A stretch of DNA of 64,000 nt from Opitutaceae bacterium. GTDB lineage: Bacteria > Verrucomicrobiota > Verrucomicrobiia > Opitutales > Opitutaceae. The stretch is taken from NCBI GenBank assembly GCA_028281165.1, contig JANQKI010000266.1, forward strand, positions 17,266 to 81,265, written 5' to 3'. The notes under the pieces were generated by a model, which was not told where the DNA came from, searched no databases, and saw only the letters and a list, made by a program, of their open reading frames with translations. Below, piece after piece: positions 1 to 8,393 of the stretch (position 1 is the stretch's first letter; each line of letters begins with the position of its first letter). The position numbers and the translations under genes were made by a program.

Positions 1-2827
1 AGGGACCCTCGTAAAGCCGATCAAGAGGGCGTTGCTGGTAATCGAAGAAATTGAAACGACGTACCTTGTAGGGACAGTTATTGGCACAGTAGCGTGTTCC
101 GATACAGCGATTGTAGGCCATCGTGTTAAGGCCTTCGGAATCGTGCACCGTAGCATTCACCGGACAAACCTGCTCGCAGGGTGCAGTTTCGCAATGCATA
201 CAACCAACGGGCTGCAGCGAAACCTGAGGATCTTCAGGAATTTCGGTTTTCTCCAAACCGGAAGAGAAGTAGCGATCCAAGCGAATCCAGTGCATTTCGC
301 GACCGCGGCGCACTTGATCGCGACCTACGATTGGAATGTTATTCTCGCTCTGACAAGCAACCACGCAGGCGTTGCAACCCGTGCAGACGTTCAGATCGAT
401 ATTCATCCCCCATTGATGATTGCCGGTGTAATCGGGATGCTCGTAAATCGATTCGCCACGCGGAGTCGTCGTGATCTTCCCCTGGGTAGACATGTATTTG
501 TCTTTCCCGTAAATCGGAGGAGAGTGAGACTCCGCGCCCATATGGCTAACCCAGTCTGGGCTGTGATGATAATCGTCAAGGTTCGCCTCTCGAACAATGG
601 CCCTACCCTCCATTGACCAGTGTTCCTGAGTATTAGTGAGCTGGAATTCTTCGCCAGTAGCTTCGATTGTCGCGCCTGGCGCGAAGGCCATGGTGCTAGA
701 AGTACGAACCGAATAAGCATTGTATCCAGAATTTTGGCCAATGCGACCCGTCTTGGTTCTTCCGTAGCCAAGAGGAAGAACGAGGGTGTAATTGTCCAAG
801 CCTGGCAAAATATGAACCGCACCCGTAACTTCCAGATCGCCAACTTTGACCTTATAGACGGGAGCGAAAGTTCGACTGTCGCGTACGCGATTCGGGTTTT
901 TGCGAGCCACTTGGATCATCGAATCCGAGGCTACGATACCCTGCTCCTTAGCGAGACGAGGACTAATGATAATGGCATTGTCCCAAGTCAGTTTGTTCAT
1001 CGGATCAGGACACTCTTGAAGCCATCCATTGTTATTATAGCGGCCGTCGTCGACTTTGGCGTCGTTGACGAAAACGACTTCCAGACTATCAGAACTGGGA
1101 GCTGCGGGTTGAGAAAAGTTTTCCAGAACTCCGACGAGCTTCGAACCTGAAACTAAAGAATGGGTTTTCTTGTAGCCTTCGCCCCTCGCGAACCCGTCGT
1201 GGAGGAATTTATCGAAAGCGCGCTTTTCTTTAGTTTCGGAAGAACTTTGGAAGGTTTCGTAGACCAGGCTATGTCCATCTGGATTAGCCTCGCCCAGCAA
1301 TCGAGCCAGTACTTCGATCTCGGAAAGACCGTCGAACAAAGGCAGGATCATAGGCTGCTGGGGAACGATGTGACCATCATAGGTGCGGCCGTCTCCCCAG
1401 GTTTCCAGATAGTGCGCTTGAAGAATATGGTATTCGGATTTCGCTGACGTCTCGTCCTCGTAGTATCCAAGTCGAGCCACCATGCCAACTTTATCCAAGA
1501 GAGCCTCGAAGCCAAGATCAGCAGGGGCGTTGTAAACGGGATTGCCACCCATGACCAACAAAGCAGTCACGTTTCCATCGGAAATGGCTGCGGCTAAATC
1601 TTGGATGGAGCTCGACTCGGTATCGACATCCTCAACGAACGTTAGCGTCTCGCCGAGGTTCCCAAGCTTTTCATTAATGAGAAGGCCAATAGCATGAGCT
1701 TCAGGCGAAAGCTGAGCTCCAACGTAGACCAAGCTCTTGCCTTTGTGATGCGACAAGTCTTCGGCGCACTTGGCGATCCAAGTCTTCGTATCCTCATCGA
1801 AACTACCGGTTAGATTTTCGAAAATCGGTTGCAGAGCCTCGCCTTCGACGCCCAACTCGATATTCAGAGCGATACCCGCCAGGAATCCGATCATTTGGCT
1901 GGAAGCCAGCCGCTTGCGATGGTCCGCCATGGCGCCGGTGATCGTGAAATTGCCTTCGGCTACATAAAGGCGATTCATCTCGTCTTTGCTGCTGCGGACA
2001 CGACGTCCATCAGCAAACTGCTTGGAGAACGTCAACGCGCCAGGATCCTGTCCGAGAAAATCGCCATCGACGCTGAGAATGCGTTCAGCGCGCGAAAAAT
2101 CGTAGAGAGGCTTAAGGTTAGGTCCAGCCACAGACTTAGCCGCTTTAGCCCCACTGTCTGTATCCACAGGCTCATACTCTGCCCAGATGGCTTGAGGGTA
2201 GGCCTTCATGAAAGCTTTCTTCAAACGAAGCCGCGTGGGTGAAGAAGACTTTTCGGCCAGAATAGCAAAACGATCGCCCTTATTTTCACTCAGCTTGTCT
2301 TTGAATGCGCTAAGCGCATCAAAGACCTCGCTCTGCGAGAGGGCCGATCCCTTGCGCGTGTGTCTAGCGGCGCGATCCGGATCGTAGAGCTCTAAAACGG
2401 AGGCTTGGGCCTTTAGAGAAGTGCTTCCATTGTATCCCGGCAAATCGCCGTTGCCCTCGATTTTGGTGGGCCGACCGGTGTGCGTTTCGACCAAAAGAGG
2501 AGCACTTTCTCCACGAACTGAATACGAACTTGCGTAGTAAAGCGGTTCGCCAGGAATAAGGTGCTCCGGCGCCTTCGAATGAGGGAGGATGTGAGACTCG
2601 GGACGACGGCAACCGGAAAAGCCGATTCCTCCCAAGGCAAAGGAGGCAGCCATGATCTTGAAAAAATGACGACGATCAACCTCGCTCAATTCAGAGGCTT
2701 CGGGACCGAATTCCCGCTCCACTTGCTCGAGGAATTGGGGAGTTTGTGCCAAGTCGTCGAGACTGCGCCAGTAGCGCGGTCCGGTCAGTTCCGCTTTGCT
2801 AGTGGGATTCGAATTTAGAGGTTTCAT
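1..2827 (-). CDS. actB: Alternative complex III iron-sulfur subunit ActB (partial; C-terminus off the left edge)
   Basis: ActB is the large molybdopterin-oxidoreductase-like subunit of alternative complex III, the quinol:cytochrome c/HiPIP oxidoreductase that replaces cytochrome bc1. The reading frame is open from the ATG at 2827 to the window edge, about 942 codons. Near the N-terminus (about residues 51-73) is a twin-arginine-like stretch, DRRHFFKIMAASFALGG, fitting export of a folded protein. The long middle is molybdopterin-oxidoreductase-like. From about residue 812 three cysteine groups typical of 4Fe-4S ferredoxin domains appear: CTGCNAC, CMHCETAPC and CIGTRYCANNCP. The ATG overlaps the actA stop (ATGA), so the two genes are translationally coupled. 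The family's C-terminal part and the downstream actC-F genes are beyond the left edge. Confidence 0.93.
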   Translation of the reverse strand, partial: MKPLNSNPTSKAELTGPRYWRSLDDLAQTPQFLEQVEREFGPEASELSEVDRRHFFKIMAASFALGGIGFSGCRRPESHILPHSKAPEHLIPGEPLYYASSYSVRGESAPLLVETHTGRPTKIEGNGDLPGYNGSTSLKAQASVLELYDPDRAARHTRKGSALSQSEVFDALSAFKDKLSENKGDRFAILAEKSSSPTRLRLKKAFMKAYPQAIWAEYEPVDTDSGAKAAKSVAGPNLKPLYDFSRAERILSVDGDFLGQDPGALTFSKQFADGRRVRSSKDEMNRLYVAEGNFTITGAMADHRKRLASSQMIGFLAGIALNIELGVEGEALQPIFENLTGSFDEDTKTWIAKCAEDLSHHKGKSLVYVGAQLSPEAHAIGLLINEKLGNLGETLTFVEDVDTESSSIQDLAAAISDGNVTALLVMGGNPVYNAPADLGFEALLDKVGMVARLGYYEDETSAKSEYHILQAHYLETWGDGRTYDGHIVPQQPMILPLFDGLSEIEVLARLLGEANPDGHSLVYETFQSSSETKEKRAFDKFLHDGFARGEGYKKTHSLVSGSKLVGVLENFSQPAAPSSDSLEVVFVNDAKVDDGRYNNNGWLQECPDPMNKLTWDNAIIISPRLAKEQGIVASDSMIQVARKNPNRVRDSRTFAPVYKVKVGDLEVTGAVHILPGLDNYTLVLPLGYGRTKTGRIGQNSGYNAYSVRTSSTMAFAPGATIEATGEEFQLTNTQEHWSMEGRAIVREANLDDYHHSPDWVSHMGAESHSPPIYGKDKYMSTQGKITTTPRGESIYEHPDYTGNHQWGMNIDLNVCTGCNACVVACQSENNIPIVGRDQVRRGREMHWIRLDRYFSSGLEKTEIPEDPQVSLQPVGCMHCETAPCEQVCPVNATVHDSEGLNTMAYNRCIGTRYCANNCPYKVRRFNFFDYQQRPLDRLYEGP

Positions 2828-3480
2828 CGGTGGCAGCCTGAGCAACTTTGGGGAGGATTAACGTTCCATTCATTGACGAGCTCTTTGCCCATCTCGATTT
2901 GAGCTAGCTCGCCACCAGGGTGAACCCAGTCTAAATCGAATACATGCTCGACAGGGCGAATTTTCTTCTCCGGATGCCGATGGCAGTCCAAACACCAGCT
3001 CATGCTCTGTGGCTCAGCGTGCGAGACCACTTCCATTTTGTTAACCTGCCCGTGACACTCCACGCAAGAGATACCGCGATTAACGTGAACCGAGTGATCA
3101 AAGTAAACATAGTCAGGCACCTCATGGATACGCACCCAGGGGACGGGTTCGCCTGACTGATAACTGGCTCGAACAGGCTCAAGAAGCTCGCTATCCGGTT
3201 TGATCATGCTGTGGCAATTCATACAAGTTGAGCTTGCCGGAACGTTCGCATGACTAGATTGATCGACCTTGCTGTGGCAATAGCGGCAATCCATACCTAA
3301 TTCTCCAACGTGAAAGCTGTGATCATAGGGCACAGGCTGTATTGGCTCATAGCCTACACGCGTGTACTTGGGCGTGATGTAATAGGTGATTCCGGCTAGG
3401 CCAGTGGTTACGAAAACACCAAGAAATATGACGATCTTCAGCGGTAGAGCATTAGCCGCTTTAGGAAAAACTTTAGACAT
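2824..3480 (-). CDS. actA: Alternative complex III pentaheme cytochrome c subunit ActA
   Basis: This is a 218-residue membrane-anchored multiheme cytochrome, the electron-exit side of alternative complex III. One hydrophobic segment (about residues 14-34) follows a short basic N-terminus. Five CXXCH heme-binding motifs are visible: CRYCH, CMNCH, CVECH, CLDCH and CSGCH, the last almost at the C-terminus. Extra histidines such as DHSFH and DHSVH can act as distal ligands. Length and motif count match the ActA family. The gene overlaps actB by four bases and lies about 20 bases downstream of a small membrane-protein gene, forming one transcription unit. Confidence 0.94.
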   Translation of the reverse strand: MSKVFPKAANALPLKIVIFLGVFVTTGLAGITYYITPKYTRVGYEPIQPVPYDHSFHVGELGMDCRYCHSKVDQSSHANVPASSTCMNCHSMIKPDSELLEPVRASYQSGEPVPWVRIHEVPDYVYFDHSVHVNRGISCVECHGQVNKMEVVSHAEPQSMSWCLDCHRHPEKKIRPVEHVFDLDWVHPGGELAQIEMGKELVNEWNVNPPQSCSGCHR

Positions 3481-3499
3481 GGCGCAAACGGTGTTCCAG

Positions 3500-3682
3500 C
3501 TAGACTAGACTCGAATCAGTCCTAGCGATAGCATTAGGATCCTGCCTAACCTTGAAGGCTTTAGAAACCTTGCGCGAGTCATTGGCTTTACTGTTTCGCG
3601 TTCGTTTTGGTAGAGCGATGAATCCTGCGATAAGAGAACAGGTGCCGAGAAGAAACGTCTTGCGGGAATTTTCGGAACTCAC
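3500..3682 (-). CDS. Small membrane protein upstream of actA (unknown function)
   Basis: A 60-residue frame starts at GTG (3682), with one hydrophobic segment (FLLGTCSLIAGFIAL) followed by a basic tail ending in KVRQDPNAIARTDSSLV. The frame continues upstream to 3742, but the GTG gives a sensible short cytoplasmic N-terminus. It sits on the same strand about 20 bases before actA, which suggests that it opens the alternative complex III operon and may be a small accessory or assembly subunit. No family is recognised with confidence. The Shine-Dalgarno sequence is weak, so the start is uncertain. Confidence 0.55.
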   Translation of the reverse strand: MSSENSRKTFLLGTCSLIAGFIALPKRTRNSKANDSRKVSKAFKVRQDPNAIARTDSSLV

Positions 3683-3762
3683 GTGGCGGTTTATGGTCGT
3701 TGTTAAATTTCGGGAGTGAAGGAACGTTGTTCCAAATAGCAAATAAAAATTAGCAAATGCTA

Positions 3763-3800
3763 TAATGAGAGCGCATCATTATAAGATTTGAGAAATGGGA
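3763..3800 (-). promoter_or_regulatory. Possible promoter for the actA operon
   Basis: On the minus strand a perfect TATAAT lies in ATCTTATAATGATG (about 3776-3786). The -35 region about 17 bases upstream (GATTCC) is poor. A second AT-rich patch (CATTATAGC) follows. The position between lolD and the small gene ahead of actA suits an operon promoter, but the -35 weakness keeps this tentative. Confidence 0.3.
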
Positions 3801-3852
3801 GGAATCGAAAATCTTATAGCCCGAATCCGCCGCATTGCAAACAGGGCGGCGA

Positions 3853-4548
3853 TTATTCTTTGAATAGGCCGTCTTCCATTCGCAAAGTGCGATCGCATTT
3901 CCGAGCTATGTCGGGATTATGCGTCACGATCAATACGGCCTGTCCCTTTTCCTTTGCAAGGCGTGTTAAAGAATCGAATACCATTAGCGAATTTTTAACA
4001 TCCAAGTTGCCGGTCGGCTCATCTGCTAGAAGAATACTCGGCTGATTCGCAAGGGCTCGCGCGATGGCGACCCTTTGCTGCTCGCCTCCTGAAAGCTGTG
4101 ATGGCAAACGATGCAACTTATCGCCCAAACGAATATCTTCCAAAAGAGACTGGGCTCGCGCTTGCATTTCTTGCAAAGAAAGCCGTCCCAACTTCCGCAT
4201 TGGCAGCATGACATTTTCCATGGCCGAAAATTCCGGAAGCAGGAAGTGAAACTGAAAAACGAACCCGATATATTCGCAACGCAGCTCGGTGTGGACGCCA
4301 TCTCGATTTAGAGGCACCTCTTGCTCGTTGATAAAGATCGAGCCCTGCTCTTGGCGATCAAGGAGTCCAAGCAGGTACAGCAAAGTAGATTTGCCGCAAC
4401 CGGAAGGTCCGACGATAGCGCTAACCTCGCCTCGATAGAGTTTGAGGTTTACCCCTTTCAGAACATGGACACGAGAAGCGCCCTCCCCCAGGTGCTTGTG
4501 AATGCCACGACATTCTAAAGCAATCGTTCTATCGGCAACTTCACTCAT
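3853..4548 (-). CDS. lolD: ABC transporter ATP-binding protein, LolD-like
   Basis: This 231-residue ATPase is of the LolD/MacB branch that powers FtsX-type permeases, such as those releasing lipoproteins from the inner membrane. Walker A is GPSGCGKST (about residues 48-56), the signature is LSGGEQQRVAIARAL, and Walker B is ILLADEPTGNLD, followed by the H-loop histidine in VTHNPD. Length is normal for LolD. Its start overlaps the end of the upstream permease gene by four bases (ATGA), so the two form a coupled two-gene unit. A MacB-like or other FtsX-partner role is the main alternative. Confidence 0.88.
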   Translation of the reverse strand: MSEVADRTIALECRGIHKHLGEGASRVHVLKGVNLKLYRGEVSAIVGPSGCGKSTLLYLLGLLDRQEQGSIFINEQEVPLNRDGVHTELRCEYIGFVFQFHFLLPEFSAMENVMLPMRKLGRLSLQEMQARAQSLLEDIRLGDKLHRLPSQLSGGEQQRVAIARALANQPSILLADEPTGNLDVKNSLMVFDSLTRLAKEKGQAVLIVTHNPDIARKCDRTLRMEDGLFKE

Positions 4549-5798
4549 GAGGCAGTCCCTCTGATAACATCACCAGGCACAAGACGAGCAGCACGCCGAG
4601 CTGGGGCAAGACTGGCGAAAAGGACAACTACAGTCGCTACCAGGGCAGCATATATATAGTGTAGCAAGGACCAGTTAACCACGAATCGCTCGGCCGTGAA
4701 AATTCCCCTCACGCCAATCGGAATGTTGGAGATCCCATAAGTCATAGCCGCTCCAAAGCTGAAGCCAATCATCGAGCCCAAAATGAGCACGATCATTCCC
4801 TGCCAGATGAAGATGTTGGAAATGTCTCTACGCGTGTAACCCATCGAACGAAGAATGGCTATCTCACGTGTCTTCTCCATGACGATCATAGCCAGCGTAT
4901 TGAACATTCCAAGACCAGACGTGAGCAATATGGCTGAAACCGTTATGGCTGCCGAGAGTCCAATCACGTAAAAAAACTGCAGCCAGGATTTCTCCCTTTC
5001 CTGCCAAGAAGCGGCGAAGTGTCTTGTGAGGTTTTCGATAGCTTGCGCGTCGGAAGGCGCTTTCGATCTATCGAAAAGACTGACCTGAATAAAGCTTGCT
5101 CCATGCGGCCTCTTCAAAAGCGAGCGAGCCTGACCAATGTGCAGAAAAACCCGAACCTTATCAATCTCGGAAACACCCGTTTCGTAGATGCCTGTAACAT
5201 GAAATCGACTACGTTGATCGACAGCCTGCACCAACAGAGAATCGCCAACCCTCGCTTGCAGCCGAGCCGCCAGCTTGCTCCCGATCAAGATGCCCATTGG
5301 CGTAGATCGAAAATCGTCCACTGTCCCCTCGATGATCTGATCCTCTAAAGCGGACACTGCCAAGTGGTCCTCCAGACTGATTCCGTAAACGAAACCTGAG
5401 CCATTGCGAAGAGGGCCGCGAATATAGACGTTGCCCGTCACGACTGGCGAAGCAGCATAAACATTGGGGAGTTCACGAATGGACTCGATGATTTTATTGG
5501 GAAACTCGACCCCCTCAATAAAACGATAGTTCTCCCGGTTTCCTACCATAAAGCTCGATTTGCCTCCTTCCGTAGTGGAAGCCTCGAGACTGGTCATGAT
5601 AGGCTGCATTTTATCGCTAATGCGAATCGCCCCGTCGGTAGCCAGAACCGTATCGATGAAATATTCCTTGAAGCCGCTGACCTGAGCTTGAGTGACTATA
5701 AAGAAAGCCACCCCAAACGAGATCCCAGTCAGGCTCATCAGCATCGACCGCTTCTTGGCGAGCAGAAAACGAACGGCAATTGCAATGCTAGGCGTCAT
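4545..5798 (-). CDS. FtsX-family ABC transporter permease (LolC/LolE-like)
   Basis: This 417-residue protein has the MacB/LolC layout. A first membrane helix lies at about residues 20-40 (SMLMSLTGISFGVAFFIVTQ), then a large periplasmic domain to about residue 270. Three C-terminal helices follow, at about 273-300, 322-348 and 375-398, with the conserved FtsX-domain stretch EKTREIAILRSMGYTRRDI between them. It is directly upstream of and overlaps the LolD-like ATPase gene. Only one permease gene is present, so the complex is probably a homodimer rather than LolC/E. The substrate, a lipoprotein or another envelope lipid or peptide, cannot be told from the sequence. Confidence 0.85.
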   Translation of the reverse strand: MTPSIAIAVRFLLAKKRSMLMSLTGISFGVAFFIVTQAQVSGFKEYFIDTVLATDGAIRISDKMQPIMTSLEASTTEGGKSSFMVGNRENYRFIEGVEFPNKIIESIRELPNVYAASPVVTGNVYIRGPLRNGSGFVYGISLEDHLAVSALEDQIIEGTVDDFRSTPMGILIGSKLAARLQARVGDSLLVQAVDQRSRFHVTGIYETGVSEIDKVRVFLHIGQARSLLKRPHGASFIQVSLFDRSKAPSDAQAIENLTRHFAASWQEREKSWLQFFYVIGLSAAITVSAILLTSGLGMFNTLAMIVMEKTREIAILRSMGYTRRDISNIFIWQGMIVLILGSMIGFSFGAAMTYGISNIPIGVRGIFTAERFVVNWSLLHYIYAALVATVVVLFASLAPARRAARLVPGDVIRGTAS

Positions 5799-5870
5799 GG
5801 AGAAAAATATCAGTAATCAAGAATTGGTTACAATTTTGTACATGTAAAGCCATACAAATTAAGATTTGTA

Positions 5871-6293
5871 TCAATCAAATGGATTCACAATTTTCGTATT
5901 TCGAATTTCTCGACCATCTTGCAGATCTTCACTGAACAAGATTGCGCATTTTCCTTTAATAGCGGCTGCTACGATCAAGGCGTCATAAAAACCGTATCCC
6001 GTTTCTAATTGCGCGGATAGAGCAAGTTGAAAGATTTCATTATCGGAATGTATAGTACAGAGAGGTTGCAAGACGGCACGAAAATATGAAACAGCATCTT
6101 CAAGTCCCATGGGATTTTCAAATTTATGCCGAGCCACGTTGAGGAATTCCTGGACAACCTGCCAACTGATTATTCCTCTGCGCCCTTCAATCGCATCCGA
6201 AATAAGAGTTTGAGCCCGCTCCATTTTCTCGGGAACGCTCTTGTCGAATGAATAGACAAGGATATTCGTATCGAGAAAATAGTCAGCGCTCAT
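5871..6293 (-). CDS. vapC: PIN-domain toxin, VapC family
   Basis: A 140-residue PIN-domain ribonuclease, the toxin of a type II toxin-antitoxin pair. The conserved acidic residues of the fold are visible: YFLDTNILVY at the N-terminus, a central glutamate in VQEFLNV, DALIVAAA near residue 108, and LFSEDLQDG close to the end. The length is typical. Its ATG lies inside the end of the preceding antitoxin gene (11-base overlap), the usual translational coupling of vapBC. It lies just outside the island boundary repeat described below. Confidence 0.88.
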   Translation of the reverse strand: MSADYFLDTNILVYSFDKSVPEKMERAQTLISDAIEGRRGIISWQVVQEFLNVARHKFENPMGLEDAVSYFRAVLQPLCTIHSDNEIFQLALSAQLETGYGFYDALIVAAAIKGKCAILFSEDLQDGREIRNTKIVNPFD

Positions 6294-6504
6294 TCATTTC
6301 ATCCCGAGTGAATCTTCTCCCAGAAGACACATTCTCTAGTCGTTTCATTACAGCGAAATAACTCTGTTTAGAGGTATCGTTCTGCACATAAGCAGAAATC
6401 CATTGCCTGAAGAGTCCATTCAAAGTCTTCCCCTCAGCAGCCGCTTTTTTCCTAGCAGCCTGAAGAAGACCTCCTTCAGTTGTAAAAGTGACGTTCTTTT
6501 TCAC
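6283..6504 (-). CDS. vapB: Ribbon-helix-helix-like antitoxin (VapB type)
   Basis: A 73-residue protein from the GTG at 6504. Its N-terminal strand KNVTFTTE and following helices (LLQAARKKAAAEGKTLNGLFRQWI) read as a ribbon-helix-helix DNA-binding domain. The charged C-terminus (SSGRRFTRDEMNER) would bind the toxin. The frame stays open further upstream to 6633, but those codons cross a promoter and palindrome and run into the gspF fragment, so the short form is preferred. The gene overlaps vapC by 11 bases. GTG at 6516 (VYTIKGV...) is an alternative start. Confidence 0.72.
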   Translation of the reverse strand: MKKNVTFTTEGGLLQAARKKAAAEGKTLNGLFRQWISAYVQNDTSKQSYFAVMKRLENVSSGRRFTRDEMNER

Positions 6505-6509
6505 ACCTT

Positions 6510-6539
6510 TTATCGTGTACACGAAATTCGTGTTGTCAA
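6510..6539 (-). promoter_or_regulatory. vapBC promoter with palindromic operator
   Basis: On the minus strand a perfect TTGACA -35 (6539-6534) is followed 17-19 bases later by a GATAAA-like -10. The spacer holds a perfect inverted repeat, ACACGAA-T-TTCGTGT on the minus strand (6519-6533; 7-bp arms, 1-bp centre). A palindrome between -35 and -10 is a classic autoregulatory operator for VapBC complexes. If this promoter is used, transcription starts almost at the GTG at 6504, so the antitoxin message would have little or no leader. Confidence 0.6.
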
Positions 6540-6574
6540 CGAAGATTAAAAGGGAAGGAGAAGAGGTTCCCCCC

Positions 6575-6727
6575 TCAACCACCCGACAGCGAACTACTGA
6601 GCTGGAAGACAGCCGAGATGATGCCAAAGGCAATCAGACCCACAAACATGAAAACGAAGAGAAGGACCCCAGTAGATATGATGCCCATGAAAGCTTTGAC
6701 GATTTTGTCGATAGATTCTGAATACTG
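6575..6727 (-). pseudogene. gspF': Detached 3' fragment of a gspF gene
   Basis: On the minus strand these bases encode exactly the last 50 residues of GspF, from QYSESIDK to LSSSLSGG and a TGA stop, with no start or upstream GspF coding sequence. The same protein end is encoded by the intact gspF at 17531. The DNA differs at nine positions, all synonymous. It is therefore a displaced gene end rather than a decayed copy, and it marks the left boundary of an apparent insertion. A stop lies in frame a few codons upstream, so at most a short GTG-started peptide could be made. Confidence 0.9.
6579..6727. repeat. Left copy of the 149-bp direct repeat bounding the island
   Basis: This 149-bp block matches 17535-17683 without gaps and with nine mismatches (about 94% identity). 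Homology stops abruptly at both sides: beyond 6727 the sequence is unrelated to gspF, and before 6579 it leads into the vapBC promoter region. Confidence 0.93.
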
Positions 6728-6736
6728 CACTACGAA

Positions 6737-6910
6737 TTATTTGATCTGCCATGTAAGGGATTCAATCTCACAATAATCGAGAGGGCTCTTTACTACAGAG
6801 AATGACTCATCTCCAAGTCTTCTCAATGGAAAACAGTCAAGAATCATTCTTGCAGTAAATATTCCAGCCTCTCTGGGCATCAAATTCTTTGGTGGGTAAT
6901 AATGCTTCAA
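6737..6910 (-). CDS. Possible small ORF or gene remnant, 57 residues
   Basis: A frame from TTG at 6910 (internal ATG at 6880) reads protein-like sequence such as MPREAGIFTARMILDCFPL and SPLDYCEIESLTWQIK. It begins 57 bases after the TlpA-like gene on the same strand and ends just before the gspF fragment. No ribosome-binding site is obvious and no family is recognised. It could be the tail of a gene truncated at the island edge. Confidence 0.25.
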   Translation of the reverse strand: MKHYYPPKNLMPREAGIFTARMILDCFPLRRLGDESFSVVKSPLDYCEIESLTWQIK

Positions 6911-6966
6911 GTTAGGAAGTTACGAATTTGTGTTTTCAGCCAATCATTGACCAGATATACATAAAC

Positions 6967-7527
6967 TTACTTTGCGTCGAGTAGCATTTCCAGAACTTTT
7001 TCAACTTCTCGGTTAGAACAGTCCGCCACGACTAATTTCCCACTCCTGTCGAAAATGTAATAGTCAGGATACCCATTTACCTTATAGGCTTTGATCGTCA
7101 ACCCTCCTTCATCAACGGCTATTGGATAATCAATGGACCTAGTCTGTGCGATCTCCTCCATCCGCTCAGCACCCCGAGGATGGCAGACTCCAATCAATAC
7201 GACATAATCCCTAAATTTTTCGAGGATATCCTTGTGACGCGGAATACTCGCTATGCAAGGGCCGCACCAAGTGGCCCAAAAATCAAGTACAACAATCTTT
7301 CCTTCAAGATCCTCAAGAGAAAGCGGTTCAGTATTTTGCCAATTTGAAAGCTCCAGCTCTGGGGGATCTTCGCTGTCCTGAATTGAGGTAAGTCTTGCAC
7401 GAGATTGTTCATCTCCTTCAAAGGCAAAGGAAAAATCTTCTGTACCCAAGGGTTGAGAGAAGAAAAAGTACAATAGCAAGGTGAGTGCAAAGCAGCATAG
7501 CAATATTGGCAACGTTGGATTCTTCAT
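6967..7527 (-). CDS. TlpA-like membrane-anchored thioredoxin
   Basis: A 186-residue envelope thioredoxin. One N-terminal hydrophobic segment (about residues 6-24) anchors or exports it. The thioredoxin domain begins near residue 60 with the active site FWATWCGPC (C88, C91) and the cis-proline motif GYPDYYIFD. Such proteins reduce or exchange disulfides outside the cytoplasm, often for cytochrome maturation or specific secreted partners. No cytochrome-maturation genes are nearby. Inside the same island are a Cys-rich exported peptide and a MauE-like protein, which are plausible partners (inference). Two further cysteines (GVCHPRG, VADCSN) lie outside the active site. Confidence 0.85.
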   Translation of the reverse strand: MKNPTLPILLCCFALTLLLYFFFSQPLGTEDFSFAFEGDEQSRARLTSIQDSEDPPELELSNWQNTEPLSLEDLEGKIVVLDFWATWCGPCIASIPRHKDILEKFRDYVVLIGVCHPRGAERMEEIAQTRSIDYPIAVDEGGLTIKAYKVNGYPDYYIFDRSGKLVVADCSNREVEKVLEMLLDAK

Positions 7528-8393
7528 TTAATTTTAGTGCATAAAATAAATGCATCCATCAATTAAAACATCCATAACTATTCTAAATTTTGGGGTTTTA
7601 ATAAAAATAACGAGCATTAATTTAGATGAAATAAAGGAAGGCACATTCAATCCGGCAGTATCTTATTCCTGCTCTTGAAGAAACAAAATAGTCCATATTG
7701 TCGTATTGGTGGGCAGTTGCCCTTGATAATTCTACGTTATGGATCGCCCTGCTTGTTTAGATGATGTGTCTGGTTCCTTCTAGAAAGATCATACCGCTCC
7801 CTATTAATCCTTACCAAAACGGAAGAAGCAAGCAGCACCTAGCTTCAACGAAATACTTCTTAGTAAGTAAATCTGAAATCTTAGCCTCAGATTCATTTGA
7901 AGCGCAAAGGACGGTCTAGCATAAACCAGTCTGTTGCAATGTAGGCTAATATCCTAAAGTCGATGAATATATTCAATTAGACACGCAATAACGCATGAAA
8001 GGAGCTCTCAAAACACTTATAAGTTCCGTCCTATGAAAATTTCCAAGAATGGGGTGACTCAAACTTATAAGTCTTAAATTGATATGATATAGGAAGTAAC
8101 AAACCCACACATTTCTTTTAGGCATCTACACTTCAAGAAAAATTGCGAACAGATGATTTTAGTCTTTCCTATCTTAAAAAATAGAGTAAACAATAGGCTA
8201 ATCTGCTGATAGTTAATCCACTCATTATAACCTAAATCGCCATACCCATTTTTGAGGTTTTGGTTTTCTCTTACTCTTACAAATGAATCTTGCCTGCCGT
8301 GTGTCAAAATGTCGTGTGGTGCATACCTGGAAATGGCTGAATTGGAAGAATCCCTCGCGTAAGGCAAAGCTCCTTGAAAAAGAGAACGTCTTT
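7528..8393. other. AT-rich 866-bp stretch without a supported gene
   Basis: No convincing gene was found on either strand. The palindromic 10-mer ACTTATAAGT occurs twice, at 8015-8024 and 8063-8072, and again at the centre of the long palindrome at 17205-17250. Around 7739-7870 one plus-strand frame reads MDRPACLDDVSGSF, stop, KDHTAPY, stop, SLPKRKKQAAPSFNEILLSK, stop. This may be a decayed gene tail but was not identified. The stretch separates two divergent transcription units and probably holds the promoter of the gene at 8394. Confidence 0.5.

Noticed and set aside
7739..7872. Plus-strand frame with two internal stops that could be a gene tail
   Set aside because: Too short and unrecognised; mentioned only as part of the non-coding stretch.
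8074..8367. 97-codon minus-strand frame
   Set aside because: Atypical composition, no ribosome-binding site and no features; the region is AT-rich non-coding sequence.
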